A stretch of DNA of 64,000 bases from Microbacterium sp. 1S1 (GTDB taxonomy: Bacteria > Actinomycetota > Actinomycetes > Actinomycetales > Microbacteriaceae). The stretch lies in contig NZ_CP043430.1 of the NCBI RefSeq assembly GCF_008271365.1, forward strand, positions 2,852,001 to 2,916,000. Reading direction: 5' to 3'. Position 1 is the first letter of the stretch, and every line of letters starts with the position of its first letter. The notes under the pieces were generated by a model. It made no database searches, had not been told where the DNA came from, and was given only the letters and a program-made list of their open reading frames with translations. A program made the position numbers and the translations under genes. Shown here piece by piece: positions 19,761 to 28,953 of this stretch.

Positions 19761-21092
19761 TCAGTTCAGGATATCGGAACGCCAGGTCGCGGGCATTTCC
19801 GCACCCAGCGCCGCAAGGGGCGCCCGGGCCTTGGTGCCGACCTCACGCACCTCGGCCGCGGGCACCGAGCCCCAGGTGATCCCGCCGCCCGCGCCGACGA
19901 ACGCCGCCCCCTCATCCATGACGATGCTGCGGATGACCATCGCGAGGTCGAGAGTCCCATCCACCCCGATGTAGCCGAAGCAGCCCGCATACAGGTCGCG
20001 GGGGCCGCCTTCGAGCTCCTGCAGCTGTGTCATCGCGGACAGCTTCGGCGCTCCGGTCATGCTCCCGGCGGGGAACGCCGCTGCCAGCAGCGCTCCGACC
20101 GTCGTCCCCTCCGCGGCCACGCCGCTGACGGTGCTGACGAGCTGATGCACCGCCGGGTAGCTCTCCACCACCCAGAGCCCCTCGACCCTGATCGACCCCG
20201 GGACGCAGACCCGCGAGAGGTCATTGCGCATGAGGTCGACGATCATGACGTTCTCTGCCCGCTCCTTCGGGTCGGCGGCCAGCTCTGCGGCGAGCGCAGC
20301 ATCGGTCACCGTGTCGGCCCCACGGGGACGGGTGCCTTTGATGGGCCGGGTGCGGATGACGCCGCCACGGGCATGGAGGAACTGTTCGGGGCTGGCGCTG
20401 AGGAGCGCTCGTCCGCCGATGCGCAGGAATCCCCCGTGGTGTGCCGGGGTCGCCGCGCGGAGCCGACGGTACACGGCGACCGCATCGTGCGCACCCGGCA
20501 CGGTGAACCGCGTCGTGAGACAGAGCTGGTAGGCGATCCCCGCCCGGATGAGACCCCGGCAGCGGTCGATGAGCTCCTCGTACGCCGCGGGCGTGTGCCG
20601 GGCCGCGGCGATGTGCTTCTCCCCTGCCGCCCGTCGCGCCGGCACCTCGGCGGTCAGGAGCTTCTCCAGCCATCGTTCCCCATCCTCCGTCACCTCCTCC
20701 TCCGTCGCCTCCTCCTCCGGGGCCAGGAGCCACAGCCGACGCGCGTCGTGATCGAAGGCCAAGGCCGTGGTCACCCGTAGCCAAGTCCGGGCGTCCGGCT
20801 CCGGTTCGGTGGCGACCGGAGCCCCCGCCAGGGCCGCGCCGCTCTCGTAGTCGCGCCAACCCACCCATCCCCCGCGGAACGGCGGCAGACCCTCGTCGAC
20901 GGGCCCGACGTCGAGGCGCACGGCCTCGGGAAGCACCTCCGGGACCCCGATGCCGAGGAAGCTCCACCCCTCGGTCGCGTCGGGGCCGGCGTCGAGCCAG
21001 AACACGTCGGCGTGCTGCTGGCTGAGTGCCGGGAAGAGACGCTCCGGCGACACCCAGGAGGAGAGCGGGCGGGGGCTCAGGCGGTCGGGCAC
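19761..21092 (-). CDS. Chorismate-binding enzyme, PabB-like aminodeoxychorismate synthase component I
   Basis: 443-residue protein of the anthranilate/aminodeoxychorismate synthase family. The chorismate-binding C-terminal half is complete: [49 protein letters not shown] and GCFGYIG. The Lys in PIKGT (instead of Ala in TrpE) points to PabB activity, making 4-amino-4-deoxychorismate for folate. A class IV aminotransferase that could supply the next step (PabC) is 42 kb away at 63273. It starts at GTG 21092 and diverges from dedA. Confidence 0.85.
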   Translation of the reverse strand: MPDRLSPRPLSSWVSPERLFPALSQQHADVFWLDAGPDATEGWSFLGIGVPEVLPEAVRLDVGPVDEGLPPFRGGWVGWRDYESGAALAGAPVATEPEPDARTWLRVTTALAFDHDARRLWLLAPEEEATEEEVTEDGERWLEKLLTAEVPARRAAGEKHIAAARHTPAAYEELIDRCRGLIRAGIAYQLCLTTRFTVPGAHDAVAVYRRLRAATPAHHGGFLRIGGRALLSASPEQFLHARGGVIRTRPIKGTRPRGADTVTDAALAAELAADPKERAENVMIVDLMRNDLSRVCVPGSIRVEGLWVVESYPAVHQLVSTVSGVAAEGTTVGALLAAAFPAGSMTGAPKLSAMTQLQELEGGPRDLYAGCFGYIGVDGTLDLAMVIRSIVMDEGAAFVGAGGGITWGSVPAAEVREVGTKARAPLAALGAEMPATWRSDILN

Positions 21093-21133
21093 CTTTCCAG
21101 CCTAGGACCGGGCCCCTCCCGTATCCTCATGGG

Positions 21134-21805
21134 GTGGATGACCTCCTGCTCTGGCTCCTCGACACCGTGCAGTCGATCGATCCGGTCACGCGCACGCTGG
21201 TCGCGGCTCTCGCCGTGATGCTGGAGACGAGCATCCTCATCGGCCTCGTCGTCCCCGGCGACACGATCGTCATCATCGCCTCGATGGGTGTCGCCACCCC
21301 ACTGGAGGGCATCGCGATGGGCGTCGCCGTCGTGGTGGGCGCCCTCATCGGAGAGAGCATCGGGTTCTGGCTCGGCCGCTGGCTGGGGCCCTACATCCGC
21401 GCGTCCTGGCTCGGCCGGCGGATCGGCGAGCACAACTGGGTCCGTGCGGAGAACTACCTGGCCCGTCGCGGCGGCATCGCCATCTTCCTCTCGCGCTTCC
21501 TGCCGGTCCTCCACTCCCTCGTCCCCCTCACCGTCGGGATGAGCGAGTACCCGTACCGGCGCTTCCTCGCCTGGACCACCCCGGCGTGCATCATCTGGGC
21601 CTCGGCCTACGTGAGCGTGACCTCACTCGCCGCGGGGAGCTTCCGCGAGCTCGTCGACCGCGTGCATTTCGCCGGCTACCTGTTCGTCGGCGTCATCGCG
21701 GTCTTCCTCCTCCTCGCCTACCTGGGCAAGCGGCTGCTGCACCGTCTCGAAGCACGTCATCTGGAGGCCCCGGCGGCGGAGTCCGACGCCGACGTGAAAG
21801 ACTGA
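21134..21805 (+). CDS. DedA family membrane protein
   Basis: 223 residues from GTG 21134 (VDDLLLWLLD). It has the DedA/SNARE-associated pattern: LETSILIGLVVPGDTIV, the GALIGESIGFWLGRWLG segment, and FLSRFLPVLHSLVPLTVGMS with the conserved Arg, then two C-terminal membrane helices. Members of the family flip undecaprenyl phosphate or phospholipids; which lipid applies here cannot be told. It is followed 4 bp later by the App1-like gene. Confidence 0.9.
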   Translation: MDDLLLWLLDTVQSIDPVTRTLVAALAVMLETSILIGLVVPGDTIVIIASMGVATPLEGIAMGVAVVVGALIGESIGFWLGRWLGPYIRASWLGRRIGEHNWVRAENYLARRGGIAIFLSRFLPVLHSLVPLTVGMSEYPYRRFLAWTTPACIIWASAYVSVTSLAAGSFRELVDRVHFAGYLFVGVIAVFLLLAYLGKRLLHRLEARHLEAPAAESDADVKD

Positions 21806-21809
21806 GGCA

Positions 21810-22835
21810 ATGGCCCCCGCACCCCCGGCGCCCAGAATCCACTGGTTCGCCCGCCTCGAGCACCGACTGCACGTGTGGCGCGAGGGACGCGCGCGCCGTC
21901 GCGGCCGCAACGCCACCGTCCTGCCCTTCCCGGGGTACGGGGGTCCCGGGTGGGTGCGTGTGCTCGGCCGCGTCCTCATCGTCCCGCCGCAGCGCCGCAA
22001 CCGCGACGGCGAGCCGGCGAGCATCCGCGGGTGGCGGAGCTTCGTCGGCATCCCGGTGGGATTCGCCTCGGTCAGCGTCCATCTGGGAGACGGCACCCAC
22101 CAGGTGGTCGCCGATCGCGGCGGTGTGATCGACTCCGTCATCCGTGCAGACCTCGAGCCCGGCTGGCAGACCTTCACCGTCACGGTCGAGGGACAGGAGC
22201 CCATCGAGGCCCGCGCGTTCATCGTCGCGGAGAACACCCGATTCGGTGTCGTCTCCGATGTCGACGACACCGTCATGGTCACGGCGCTCCCCCGCCCGTT
22301 CATCGCCTTCTGGAACTCGTTCGTCGTCGACGAGCACGCACGCATCCCCGTGCCGGGCATGGCGGTGCTCCTCGATCAGCTCCTTCGGCAGCACCCCGGC
22401 GCGCCGATGGTCTATCTCTCCACGGGTGCCTGGAACGTCGCGCCGACGCTGTCGCGGTTCCTCGGCCGGCACCTCTTCCCCGCCGGCTCGCTGCTCCTCA
22501 CCGATTGGGGTCCGACGCACGATCGGTGGTTCCGGAGCGGACGCGAGCACAAGCTCACGAACCTGCGGCGCCTGGCCACCGAGTTCCCCGACGTCAAGTG
22601 GCTCCTCATCGGTGACGACGGCCAGCACGACGAGGCCATCTACACGCAGTTCCAGGAGGAGCATCCGGACTCGGTCGCCGGAGTCGCGATCCGGCGACTC
22701 CTGCCCGCCGAAGCGGTGCTCGCCGGTGGACGTGCCGAGATGGAGTCCCACGACGCCGACGATGCGCCGTGGGTCAGCGCCGAGGACGGCGCCGGACTGC
22801 GCGACCAGCTCGGCGACGTCGGCATCCTGCACTGA
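21810..22835 (+). CDS. App1-like phosphatase-domain protein (DUF2183)
   Basis: 341 residues. The C-terminal half carries a HAD-like phosphatase core: VVSDVDDTVM (DxDxT, residues about 148-154), an LSTGAWNV segment, LTDWGPT and LLIGDDGQHDEAIY. This matches the conserved domain of yeast App1, a phosphatidate phosphatase. The N-terminal half is a beta-rich lipid-binding-like region. Bacterial members are rarely characterised. The position behind dedA, in the same operon, suggests a role in lipid or envelope metabolism (inference). Confidence 0.85.
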   Translation: MAPAPPAPRIHWFARLEHRLHVWREGRARRRGRNATVLPFPGYGGPGWVRVLGRVLIVPPQRRNRDGEPASIRGWRSFVGIPVGFASVSVHLGDGTHQVVADRGGVIDSVIRADLEPGWQTFTVTVEGQEPIEARAFIVAENTRFGVVSDVDDTVMVTALPRPFIAFWNSFVVDEHARIPVPGMAVLLDQLLRQHPGAPMVYLSTGAWNVAPTLSRFLGRHLFPAGSLLLTDWGPTHDRWFRSGREHKLTNLRRLATEFPDVKWLLIGDDGQHDEAIYTQFQEEHPDSVAGVAIRRLLPAEAVLAGGRAEMESHDADDAPWVSAEDGAGLRDQLGDVGILH

Positions 22836-22836
22836 C

Positions 22837-23700
22837 ATGATCCTGACGCGCGACGACTGGCTCCAGCGGGAGCAGGTACACAGGGACCGGGCGGATGCGC
22901 TGACCGCGGCGCACCGGGACCGCGTCGCGCGTGGTGAGAAGCACCCCGTATGGGATTTCCTCTTCACCTACTACGGGTACAAGCCAGGGCAGCTCCGTCG
23001 CTGGCACCCCGGAGCCGGTGTGGAGCTGCGAGACGCCCCCGAACGCGTCGGCTGGCGCTGGTATCGCTCCGGAGACACGCGAGACGCAGCACGACCTGAC
23101 CCGGAGCGATTCGCCGCCGAGAAGCCGGAGCTCGCGCGCCTGGTCGAGCTGATGCTGCGCCGTACCGGTTCCCGGCCGGGGCAGTTCGGCTGCTTCGGCT
23201 TGCACGAGTGGGCGATGGTCTACCGCGCGCAGGAGCACCGTCATCCCGCGCCGCTGCGGCTCGGTCAGGCGGGCACGGACGCCGTGGTCGAGGCCCATGA
23301 CCTCCGGTGCACGCACTTCGACGCCTTCCGGTTCTTCACCCCCGCGGCGGTGCCACGCAACCGAGCGGCGCTGACGCGGGACGACCAGCCCGCGATCGAG
23401 CAGCCTGGCTGTCTGCACGCGGGGATGGACCTGTACAAGTGGGCCACGAAGCTCGGCCCACTCGTCCCCGGCGAACTGCTGCTGGACTCGTTCGAGCTGG
23501 CGCGGGACATCCGGCTGCTCGACATGCAGGCGGCGCCGTACGACCTCTCCGCCTGGGACATCGAACCCGTGCGCATCGAGACGGTGGAGGGCAAGGCCGA
23601 GTACGTCCGCCGCCAGCGTGCCTTCGCCGAGCGCGGCGGCGCGCTGCGTGCCGCTCTTCTCACGGCCTGGCTCGGTCCCGTGGGCCGGGTCGCGGCCTGA
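22837..23700 (+). CDS. 3-methyladenine DNA glycosylase-annotated family protein
   Basis: 287 residues, ATG 22837, one base after the preceding stop. It belongs to an actinobacterial family that is usually annotated as 3-methyladenine DNA glycosylase; conserved-looking stretches are KHPVWDFLFTYYGYKPGQLR, FGCFGLHEWAMVYR, RCTHFDAFRFFTP and QPGCLHAGMDLYKW. I do not see a helix-hairpin-helix glycosylase motif, so the enzymatic label should be treated with caution. It ends 3 bp from the convergent GH3 gene. Confidence 0.7.
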   Translation: MILTRDDWLQREQVHRDRADALTAAHRDRVARGEKHPVWDFLFTYYGYKPGQLRRWHPGAGVELRDAPERVGWRWYRSGDTRDAARPDPERFAAEKPELARLVELMLRRTGSRPGQFGCFGLHEWAMVYRAQEHRHPAPLRLGQAGTDAVVEAHDLRCTHFDAFRFFTPAAVPRNRAALTRDDQPAIEQPGCLHAGMDLYKWATKLGPLVPGELLLDSFELARDIRLLDMQAAPYDLSAWDIEPVRIETVEGKAEYVRRQRAFAERGGALRAALLTAWLGPVGRVAA

Positions 23701-23703
23701 ACG

Positions 23704-24912
23704 TCAGTTCACCGGCGCGCAGTCGGCGCAGGCCGTCCAGGAAGTCGTCGCCGCGGAGAGCCGGAGGCGTAGTGCGAGCACCCGGGTCGCGGCATCCGCC
23801 ACGCGGTCGGCGGAGAGCGTGCCCGCGTCGACGGCCGCGGCGATCCCTGCGGCCATCTCCCCCGCTGTCTGCGCGTCGGAACCCGCGATCATGAGGACGA
23901 GGTCGTTGCCCGCGGCCACGGCGGCGACGCCATTCGCCACCGGATCGGCATAGGCGGGGTCTCCCGACGACAGCAGCATGCCGAGGTCGTCCGTCACGGC
24001 CACACCGTCGAAGCCGAGTTCCTCGCGTGCGATGCGATGCCATTCGGCCGACAGCGAGGCGGGACGGCTGTCGACGCTCGTGTACGCCAGGTGCCCGTAC
24101 ATGAGCATCGAGGCTCCGGCGTCGATCCCTGCGGCGAACGGCACGGCGTCGGCCGCTCGCCACTCGTCCTCGGTCATGTCCGTGCTCGGGATGGCGTGGT
24201 GCGAATCCCCCGGCGCCGCTCCGTGTCCGGGGAAGTGCTTGAGGGTCGAAGCGATGAGCTGCTCCTGCGCCTCCGTCGCGGCAGCGGTACGGTCCGCGGC
24301 GCCCTCCGGGTCGGCCCCGAGGGCTCGGGCGAAGATGAAGGACTCGGGATCCGCAGGCACATCGGCCACGGTCCCGAAGTCCACGGTGATCCCTGCTCGC
24401 GCGACCAGCGCACCGCGCGCGGCGAACGCCGCAGAGGTCTCGTCGACCGGCCGGTTCTTCAGCGTCGGCGACGCCGGGAAGGTGTCCCACGGCAGCCGCG
24501 ACACGACGCCGCCCTCCTGATCCACGGCGATGAGCGGCGGCATCGCAGGATCGATCGTCAGGGCAGCCGTCAGCGTGCGAAGCTCGGACTCTGTCCCCGG
24601 GATGTTCCCGCCCATGAGGATGAAACCGCCCAGTCCCGACTGCATGTAGGCGCGCAGCGCCGCGGGGTCGGTCCCTCCGATGTGTCCCATCACGAGGGAC
24701 GACGCTTGCTCGGCGGTGCTCATCTCGGCCACGAGCGCGGCCGCTCGCTCCCGGATCGCGTCGGGCTCCGCCGCCCGCACCGTCACGGACTCCGCGGCCT
24801 TGTCCGAGGCCGATTGCGCCGCCGTCGGCAGGGCGACGGCGACAACGGCGAGGGCCAGCGCGGCACAGGCGTATCGCCGCGCTGGCCGCTCGAGGAACCT
24901 GCGCCGGTTCAT
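23704..24912 (-). CDS. Exported GH3 beta-N-acetylglucosaminidase-like enzyme (NagZ type)
   Basis: 402 residues from ATG 24912 with an N-terminal Arg-rich signal peptide (MNRRRFLERPARR and a hydrophobic core ending at AQSA). The GH3 domain shows AVDQEGGVVSRLP, KHFPGHG with the following DSHH, MYGHLAY and the nucleophile motif VTDDLGM. NagZ enzymes remove GlcNAc from muropeptides; an exported version would act on the cell wall or chitin fragments outside the membrane. The C-terminus ends with two cysteines (TACADCAP). It lies 5 bp after the upstream reductase gene on the same strand. Confidence 0.88.
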   Translation of the reverse strand: MNRRRFLERPARRYACAALALAVVAVALPTAAQSASDKAAESVTVRAAEPDAIRERAAALVAEMSTAEQASSLVMGHIGGTDPAALRAYMQSGLGGFILMGGNIPGTESELRTLTAALTIDPAMPPLIAVDQEGGVVSRLPWDTFPASPTLKNRPVDETSAAFAARGALVARAGITVDFGTVADVPADPESFIFARALGADPEGAADRTAAATEAQEQLIASTLKHFPGHGAAPGDSHHAIPSTDMTEDEWRAADAVPFAAGIDAGASMLMYGHLAYTSVDSRPASLSAEWHRIAREELGFDGVAVTDDLGMLLSSGDPAYADPVANGVAAVAAGNDLVLMIAGSDAQTAGEMAAGIAAAVDAGTLSADRVADAATRVLALRLRLSAATTSWTACADCAPVN

Positions 24913-24917
24913 CGTCC

Positions 24918-25574
24918 TCAGCGTGCGAGCGCGTCGGCGATCGGAACCGAGGTCTCCTCGTCGCCGTTGCCGAAGCGGATCGTGCGCCCGATCGTGCCGG
25001 GGTCGTCGAGGGCGGCGACGATGACGGCCGCCACGTCGGCGCGGGAGACCTCGCCGCGCCCCTCCGGGTCGATACGGATGCGCCCGGTCGGGTCGTCGAA
25101 GGTCAGTGTGCCGGGGCCCAGGATCGTCCCGTCGAGGCCCGAGGCGCGAAGGTGCTCGTCTGCCGCCCACTTCGCGTCGGCGTACGGGAAGAACGAATCG
25201 TCTTCCGGAACACCGTGGTCGGCCGTGGAGCCGATCCAGGACACCATGACGTAGCGCCGCACGCCCGCGCGCTCGGCGGCGTCCATGGACCGCTCCGCCG
25301 CATCGCGGTCGACGGCGTAGGTGCGCTCGGGGCTTCCGCCGCCGGCACCTGCGGACCAGACAACGGCGTCGTGCCCGCGGATGATCTCCGCGAGCGCGTC
25401 GACGTCCATGGTCTCGATGTCGGCGACGAGCGCGATCGCGCCGCCCTCCTCCACTTCGGACACGTGATCGGGGTTCCTGATCACCCCGGTGACCTCATGA
25501 CCCCGGGCGACGAGGAGCGGTGCGAGCAGCAGGGCGATGCGGCCGTGGCCGCCGAAGACGAGGATGCGCGACAT
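24918..25574 (-). CDS. NAD(P)-binding reductase-like protein (atypical SDR)
   Basis: 218 residues with an N-terminal Rossmann nucleotide motif GGHGRIALLLA and the pattern of short NAD(P)-binding (NmrA/YwnB-like) proteins: VVWSAGAGGG, RRYVMVSWIG, YADAKWAADEHL. It has no catalytic Tyr-x-x-x-Lys in the classical SDR position beyond the YADAK stretch, which could serve. Cytosolic. Substrate unknown. It is co-transcribed with the GH3 gene downstream. Confidence 0.82.
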   Translation of the reverse strand: MSRILVFGGHGRIALLLAPLLVARGHEVTGVIRNPDHVSEVEEGGAIALVADIETMDVDALAEIIRGHDAVVWSAGAGGGSPERTYAVDRDAAERSMDAAERAGVRRYVMVSWIGSTADHGVPEDDSFFPYADAKWAADEHLRASGLDGTILGPGTLTFDDPTGRIRIDPEGRGEVSRADVAAVIVAALDDPGTIGRTIRFGNGDEETSVPIADALAR

Positions 25575-25602
25575 GTCTTCACCCTACGCGCCCGGACCGA
25601 CG

Positions 25603-26130
25603 TCAGCCCGGAGTCTGCGAACTGTCGATCACGAAGGCCTGCGGGTGCGAGGGCAGGTAGCGGACGACCACGGGCGCATCGCTGGGGATCCAGGCATCCC
25701 GGTCCGGGTACACGGCAGGAGTGAAGAAGTCGCTCTCCAGCGTGTACTCGGTGCCGTCGGCGGCGGTGAACGTCACCCAGTCCCCGTCCATGGTGCCCGT
25801 CGTCGGACGCCCGTTCTCGAAGATGTAGGCACGGGTCACCGGCACACCGGTCAGACTGAGGATGCCGATGATGAGAGACCCGAGCATCACGAAGGCCAGG
25901 ACTCGGAAGACCACACGGATCACAGCGCCGGCGGCGTTCCCCCTGGTTCGCGTCTCCGCCGGAAGCAGCCCTTCGCGCTCGCGAACGGTGCGCAGCGATC
26001 CGCCTGTCGCCGTGGATCGCGCGGATATCCCGAACAGCCCGAGGATCGAGAACGCCGCGATGAAGACCATCGCATAGCCGTGCGCAGCCGGGAAGTTCAC
26101 CAGCCACATCAGCGTGTCCAGGGGGTTCAT
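25603..26130 (-). CDS. Membrane protein of unknown function (175 aa)
   Basis: Starts at ATG 26130, overlapping the stop of the upstream gene by 4 nt. Two membrane segments (residues about 17-37 and 70-95) flank a polar loop; the C-terminal 75 residues are probably extracytoplasmic, with a GDWVTFTAADGTEYTL beta-hairpin resembling the DUF3592 type of domain. It is clearly coupled to 26127-26945. I do not recognise a defined function. Confidence 0.7.
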   Translation of the reverse strand: MNPLDTLMWLVNFPAAHGYAMVFIAAFSILGLFGISARSTATGGSLRTVREREGLLPAETRTRGNAAGAVIRVVFRVLAFVMLGSLIIGILSLTGVPVTRAYIFENGRPTTGTMDGDWVTFTAADGTEYTLESDFFTPAVYPDRDAWIPSDAPVVVRYLPSHPQAFVIDSSQTPG

Positions 26131-26945
26131 CGGCCCGCCTCCTTCTCGATCGTGACGGCGACGGTGTGCGGGTCCTCCCGCCGATAGAACGCCCAGACCG
26201 GTGCCCCCACCTGCAGGCGTGACACGGCCTGCGGATAGACGAACACGGTGGTGTCCGCCTCCCACGGCTCCGCGCCCTCAGGGGCGAGGAGCACGGTGAG
26301 CGCGAGTTCGCTCTGCCCCTCCCGGCGTCGACCGGTCGGACGGACCTGAACGACCGACGCAGGGACCTGCGTTCCCGTCGTCCGGGCTCGTACCTGGGAC
26401 GGGTCGATGAGGCCACGGTCGATGCGCCACTGCAGCATCGCCTCCCGGACGGCCGGGTCGCTGAGATCGGCGAGCTCGACCGTGTCCGGATCCTGGACGC
26501 TGTAGCGGACCGGGACGGGCTGTCCGACCTGCAGCGCTCCGACGTCGCCGGCGTCGAGCAACATGCGGAGTTGTCCGATGAAGTCGTCACCCGCGTTCGG
26601 GCTGACGCGGACGAAGAGGTCGTACTGGGGCACGTCGTTCACGGTCAGGCCGGTCCGCGACATCTCCACGATGGTGCCGACGCCGATCTGTGCCGGTCCG
26701 CGGACCTTCTTGCGCCGCGTAAGGCCCGTCATCGACCCGCCGAACGTGAGGAGGAGACCCCACGCCACGCCGATCACGATGGGGCCGCCGAGACCGTCGT
26801 CGCTCGCGAACGGGAGGATCGACTCGCGCTGGTTCACCCCGAAGAGCCCTTCGCCGACCCACACCACCAGCCACGCGGAAAGCAGCAGCCAGACGACGGT
26901 CAGCACGATGCGCAGCATGCCTCCCAGCGTATCCAGAGGTGCCAC
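26127..26945 (-). CDS. Membrane-anchored protein of unknown function (272 aa)
   Basis: Two N-terminal membrane segments (residues about 10-30 and 52-72) are followed by a beta-rich soluble region with repeated strands (VGVGTIVEMSRTGLTVND, VGQPVPVRYSVQDPDTV, GAPVWAFYRREDPHTVAV). The start is uncertain: GTG 26945 is the longest; ATG 26918 has GGAGG only 1 nt before it. It overlaps the following membrane protein by 4 nt, so the two probably act together at the membrane. Confidence 0.7.
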   Translation of the reverse strand: MAPLDTLGGMLRIVLTVVWLLLSAWLVVWVGEGLFGVNQRESILPFASDDGLGGPIVIGVAWGLLLTFGGSMTGLTRRKKVRGPAQIGVGTIVEMSRTGLTVNDVPQYDLFVRVSPNAGDDFIGQLRMLLDAGDVGALQVGQPVPVRYSVQDPDTVELADLSDPAVREAMLQWRIDRGLIDPSQVRARTTGTQVPASVVQVRPTGRRREGQSELALTVLLAPEGAEPWEADTTVFVYPQAVSRLQVGAPVWAFYRREDPHTVAVTIEKEAGR

Positions 26946-26960
26946 GCACGGATAAACCGG

Positions 26961-28028
26961 TCAGGAGGAGACGGGCGTCCCCACCCCCTCGAGGGCACGG
27001 ATCACGCCGGCGGCAGCAGCCCGCCCCGCCCGGTTCGCGCCGATGGTGCTCGCGGAGGGTCCGTAGCCGACGAGCTGCACCCGCGGATCGGCCACCGCCG
27101 TCGTGCCGCGACCGCCCCGGTCGAGTTGGATCCCGCCCGCCGCGCTGCGCAGGTGAAGCGGGGCGAGATGGCCGATCGCGGGCCGGAAGCCCGTCGCCCA
27201 GAGGATCGTATCCACGCGCTCGAACGATCCGTCAGCCCAACGCACGCCGTCGGGCTCGATCCGCTGGAAGAGCGGGCGCCGGTGGGCATAGGCACCGAGG
27301 CGCTCGGCCTCCCGCTCCTGAGGGCGCAGCATGAGGCCCGTGACGCTGACCACGCTCTCCGGCGGCAGCCCCGCCGCCACGCGCTTCTCGACGAGAGCCA
27401 CCGCCGCAGCGCCGGCTTCCGGCGTGAAGTCGTCGTCCCGCCACACGGGTGGCCGCCTGGTCACCCACAGGGTGTCCGTGATCGGGGCCAGAGCGCCGAG
27501 GAACTGGACCGCGGACGCTCCGCCACCGACCACGAGTACCCGCTTGCCGACGAAGTGCTCCGGTCCCGGGTAGTCCACCGTGTGGAGCTGCTCTCCGAGG
27601 AAGGTCTCCATCCCCGGGTAGTGCGGGACGAAGGGCTGCGTCCAGGTGCCGGTCGCATTGACGAGGGTGCGGGTGCGCCACTCCCCCTCCTCCGCCTCGA
27701 CGAGGAGAACACCCGCGTCGTCGCGAACCCGACGGACGTGGACCGGCCGCAGCACCGGAAGGTCGTGCGCCTCCTCGTAGGCGGCGAAGTACGCGGGCAC
27801 CACGACGTTCGCCCGACGCTCGTCTCGAGGCGGCGGGGTGTCACCGGGAAGCTCGGCCACCCCGTGTACGTCACGCATCGTGAGGGCGTCCCACCGGTGC
27901 TGCCATGCTCCTCCGGCCCGCTCGTCGGCGTCCACGACGAGGTGCTCCACTCCCCGACGCCGCAGATGGAACGACGCGGACAGTCCGGCCTGGCCGGCAC
28001 CGATCACGAGGCTGTCGAGGATGTCCAC
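26961..28028 (-). CDS. FAD/NAD(P)-dependent oxidoreductase
   Basis: 355 residues from GTG 28028. The N-terminal FAD site is VIGAGQAGLSASFHL; a second dinucleotide site is VVGGGASAVQFLG near residue 165. The closing GYGPSAST and WATGFRPAIGHL segments match flavin-dependent monooxygenase-like proteins (YUCCA/CzcO-like). It is soluble. The partner and substrate are unknown. It starts 134 bp from tRNA-Ala and is the last gene before the island junction. Confidence 0.87.
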   Translation of the reverse strand: MDILDSLVIGAGQAGLSASFHLRRRGVEHLVVDADERAGGAWQHRWDALTMRDVHGVAELPGDTPPPRDERRANVVVPAYFAAYEEAHDLPVLRPVHVRRVRDDAGVLLVEAEEGEWRTRTLVNATGTWTQPFVPHYPGMETFLGEQLHTVDYPGPEHFVGKRVLVVGGGASAVQFLGALAPITDTLWVTRRPPVWRDDDFTPEAGAAAVALVEKRVAAGLPPESVVSVTGLMLRPQEREAERLGAYAHRRPLFQRIEPDGVRWADGSFERVDTILWATGFRPAIGHLAPLHLRSAAGGIQLDRGGRGTTAVADPRVQLVGYGPSASTIGANRAGRAAAAGVIRALEGVGTPVSS

Positions 28029-28162
28029 GATGGATCGAACGCTCGGGCGTGGATGGATGTTCCGGGCTCCACGACGCGCCCGGGCGGCCCGCCCCGATTG
28101 GTGCGGATGCCGAATCGTGTAGTAGTGTTTTCACGTTGCCCGGGGTTCCCGGAGCAGCGTCT

Positions 28163-28235
28163 GGGCCTGTGGCGCAGCTGGTAGCGCACCTGCATGGCAT
28201 GCAGGGGGTCAGGGGTTCGAGTCCCCTCAGGTCCA
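28163..28235 (+). tRNA. tRNA-Ala (anticodon GGC)
   Basis: 73 nt fold into a complete cloverleaf: acceptor GGGCCTG/CAGGTCC with the G3-U70 pair that identifies tRNA-Ala, D-arm GCGC...GCGC, anticodon stem CCTGC/GCAGG with loop ATGGCAT (anticodon GGC), and T-arm AGGGG/CCCCT with loop TTCGAGT. CCA is not encoded. A terminator follows 2 bp later. Its 3' 38 nt are copied at 35022, making it the likely attachment site of an integrated element. Confidence 0.97.
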
Positions 28236-28245
28236 CGAAAAACCC
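28198..28245 (+). repeat. Left attachment repeat (attL) of the genomic island
   Basis: These 48 bp run from the anticodon loop of tRNA-Ala to the start of its terminator. They match 35022-35069 with a single difference (A versus G at the 32nd base). A direct repeat of a tRNA 3' end around foreign-looking DNA is the classic product of tyrosine-recombinase integration. Confidence 0.85.
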
Positions 28246-28265
28246 CTGGTGATCCAGGGGTTTTT
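28238..28265 (+). terminator. tRNA-Ala terminator
   Basis: AAAAACCCCTGG, a TGAT loop and CCAGGGGTTTTT form a perfect 12-bp stem ending in a T-run, a clear intrinsic terminator just after the tRNA. Confidence 0.85.
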
Positions 28266-28299
28266 GCGTTTCTGAGGAGCACCGTTTCGAGGCCGCTCA

Positions 28300-28312
28300 C
28301 GACTTACTCACG
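28300..28312 (+). repeat. 13-bp direct repeat, left copy (possible integrase arm site)
   Basis: CGACTTACTCACG occurs here and again at 34892-34904 in the same orientation, each inside the island and 55-130 bp from the attachment repeat. That placement fits arm-type binding sites of a tyrosine integrase (inference). The rest of 28266-28466 has no recognisable gene. Confidence 0.5.
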
Positions 28313-28466
28313 ATTTTCCACGAGTTCTAACCATCTCGGACGAAAAGCAACGAGCGCCCACGTGCTGAGCATGCTGAGCTGCCAGTGCACCCTCACCGGC
28401 GACTTGCGCCGCGCGATGCGGCCTCGAGGATCTGGGGGGCTCTGGCCGCCCCACTCGCGCACCCTG

Positions 28467-28832
28467 CTATGAGGCCACGCTAAGGAGGAGACGCTCCGCC
28501 AACCCCGACAGTGTCGTGATCGCTGCGGATGCCACAGCTATCAGGATCACCGCGTATGTCGCGACTATTGAGCGCGGCAATTTCTCAGACCAGGCGTAGA
28601 TCAGTACCCCAGCGGCAGCGCAAAAACTGCACACTGCCGCAGCCACTTGCGCGAAAGCCATTCTCACGAATGCGATTGGCTCCTCGCTGGGGCCAGCGTT
28701 AGAGAATACCACCGCCACAAGGATGGGAATTATCACGATTCCGAAGAATGCTACCCACCCTAACCTCTTGGTCAATCGTGCAATATTCCGATGTGCAGTA
28801 TCCCGATGTGCAGAATCACTCGTTTCGACCAT
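28467..28832 (-). CDS. Small membrane protein of unknown function, divergent to peptide operon
   Basis: 121 residues with three predicted membrane helices (about residues 26-46, 56-78 and 89-112) and a short charged N-terminus containing a doubled SAHRDTAHR motif. The doubling comes from a 15-bp tandem repeat at 28788-28817 (CCGATGTGCAGTATC twice, one mismatch). It diverges from the secreted-protein operon with a 121-bp gap. Lower GC than the surrounding chromosome. Small multi-pass proteins beside bacteriocin genes often give self-immunity, but there is no direct evidence here. No clear SD precedes ATG 28832. Confidence 0.6.
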   Translation of the reverse strand: MVETSDSAHRDTAHRNIARLTKRLGWVAFFGIVIIPILVAVVFSNAGPSEEPIAFVRMAFAQVAAAVCSFCAAAGVLIYAWSEKLPRSIVATYAVILIAVASAAITTLSGLAERLLLSVAS

Positions 28833-28953
28833 AGGACGAGAATATCGCTATATGCTTCCGCGTACGCCAGTCACCCTGATAGACAGTTGACTCATAGGCA
28901 TATCAAACGGCACCCGAGTCGCAGCAAAGGTGCCCCAGCACAGGGAGGCAATC

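Noticed and set aside
16589..19879. Open frame of 1096 codons on the plus strand opposite leuS
   Set aside because: It is the shadow of leuS on the other strand: Asp/His/Arg/Val-rich with no domain, no promoter or SD, and typical of high-GC antisense frames.
28887..28892. TTGACT as the -35 box of the peptide operon
   Set aside because: There is no acceptable -10 element 16-18 bp downstream, so no promoter was called.
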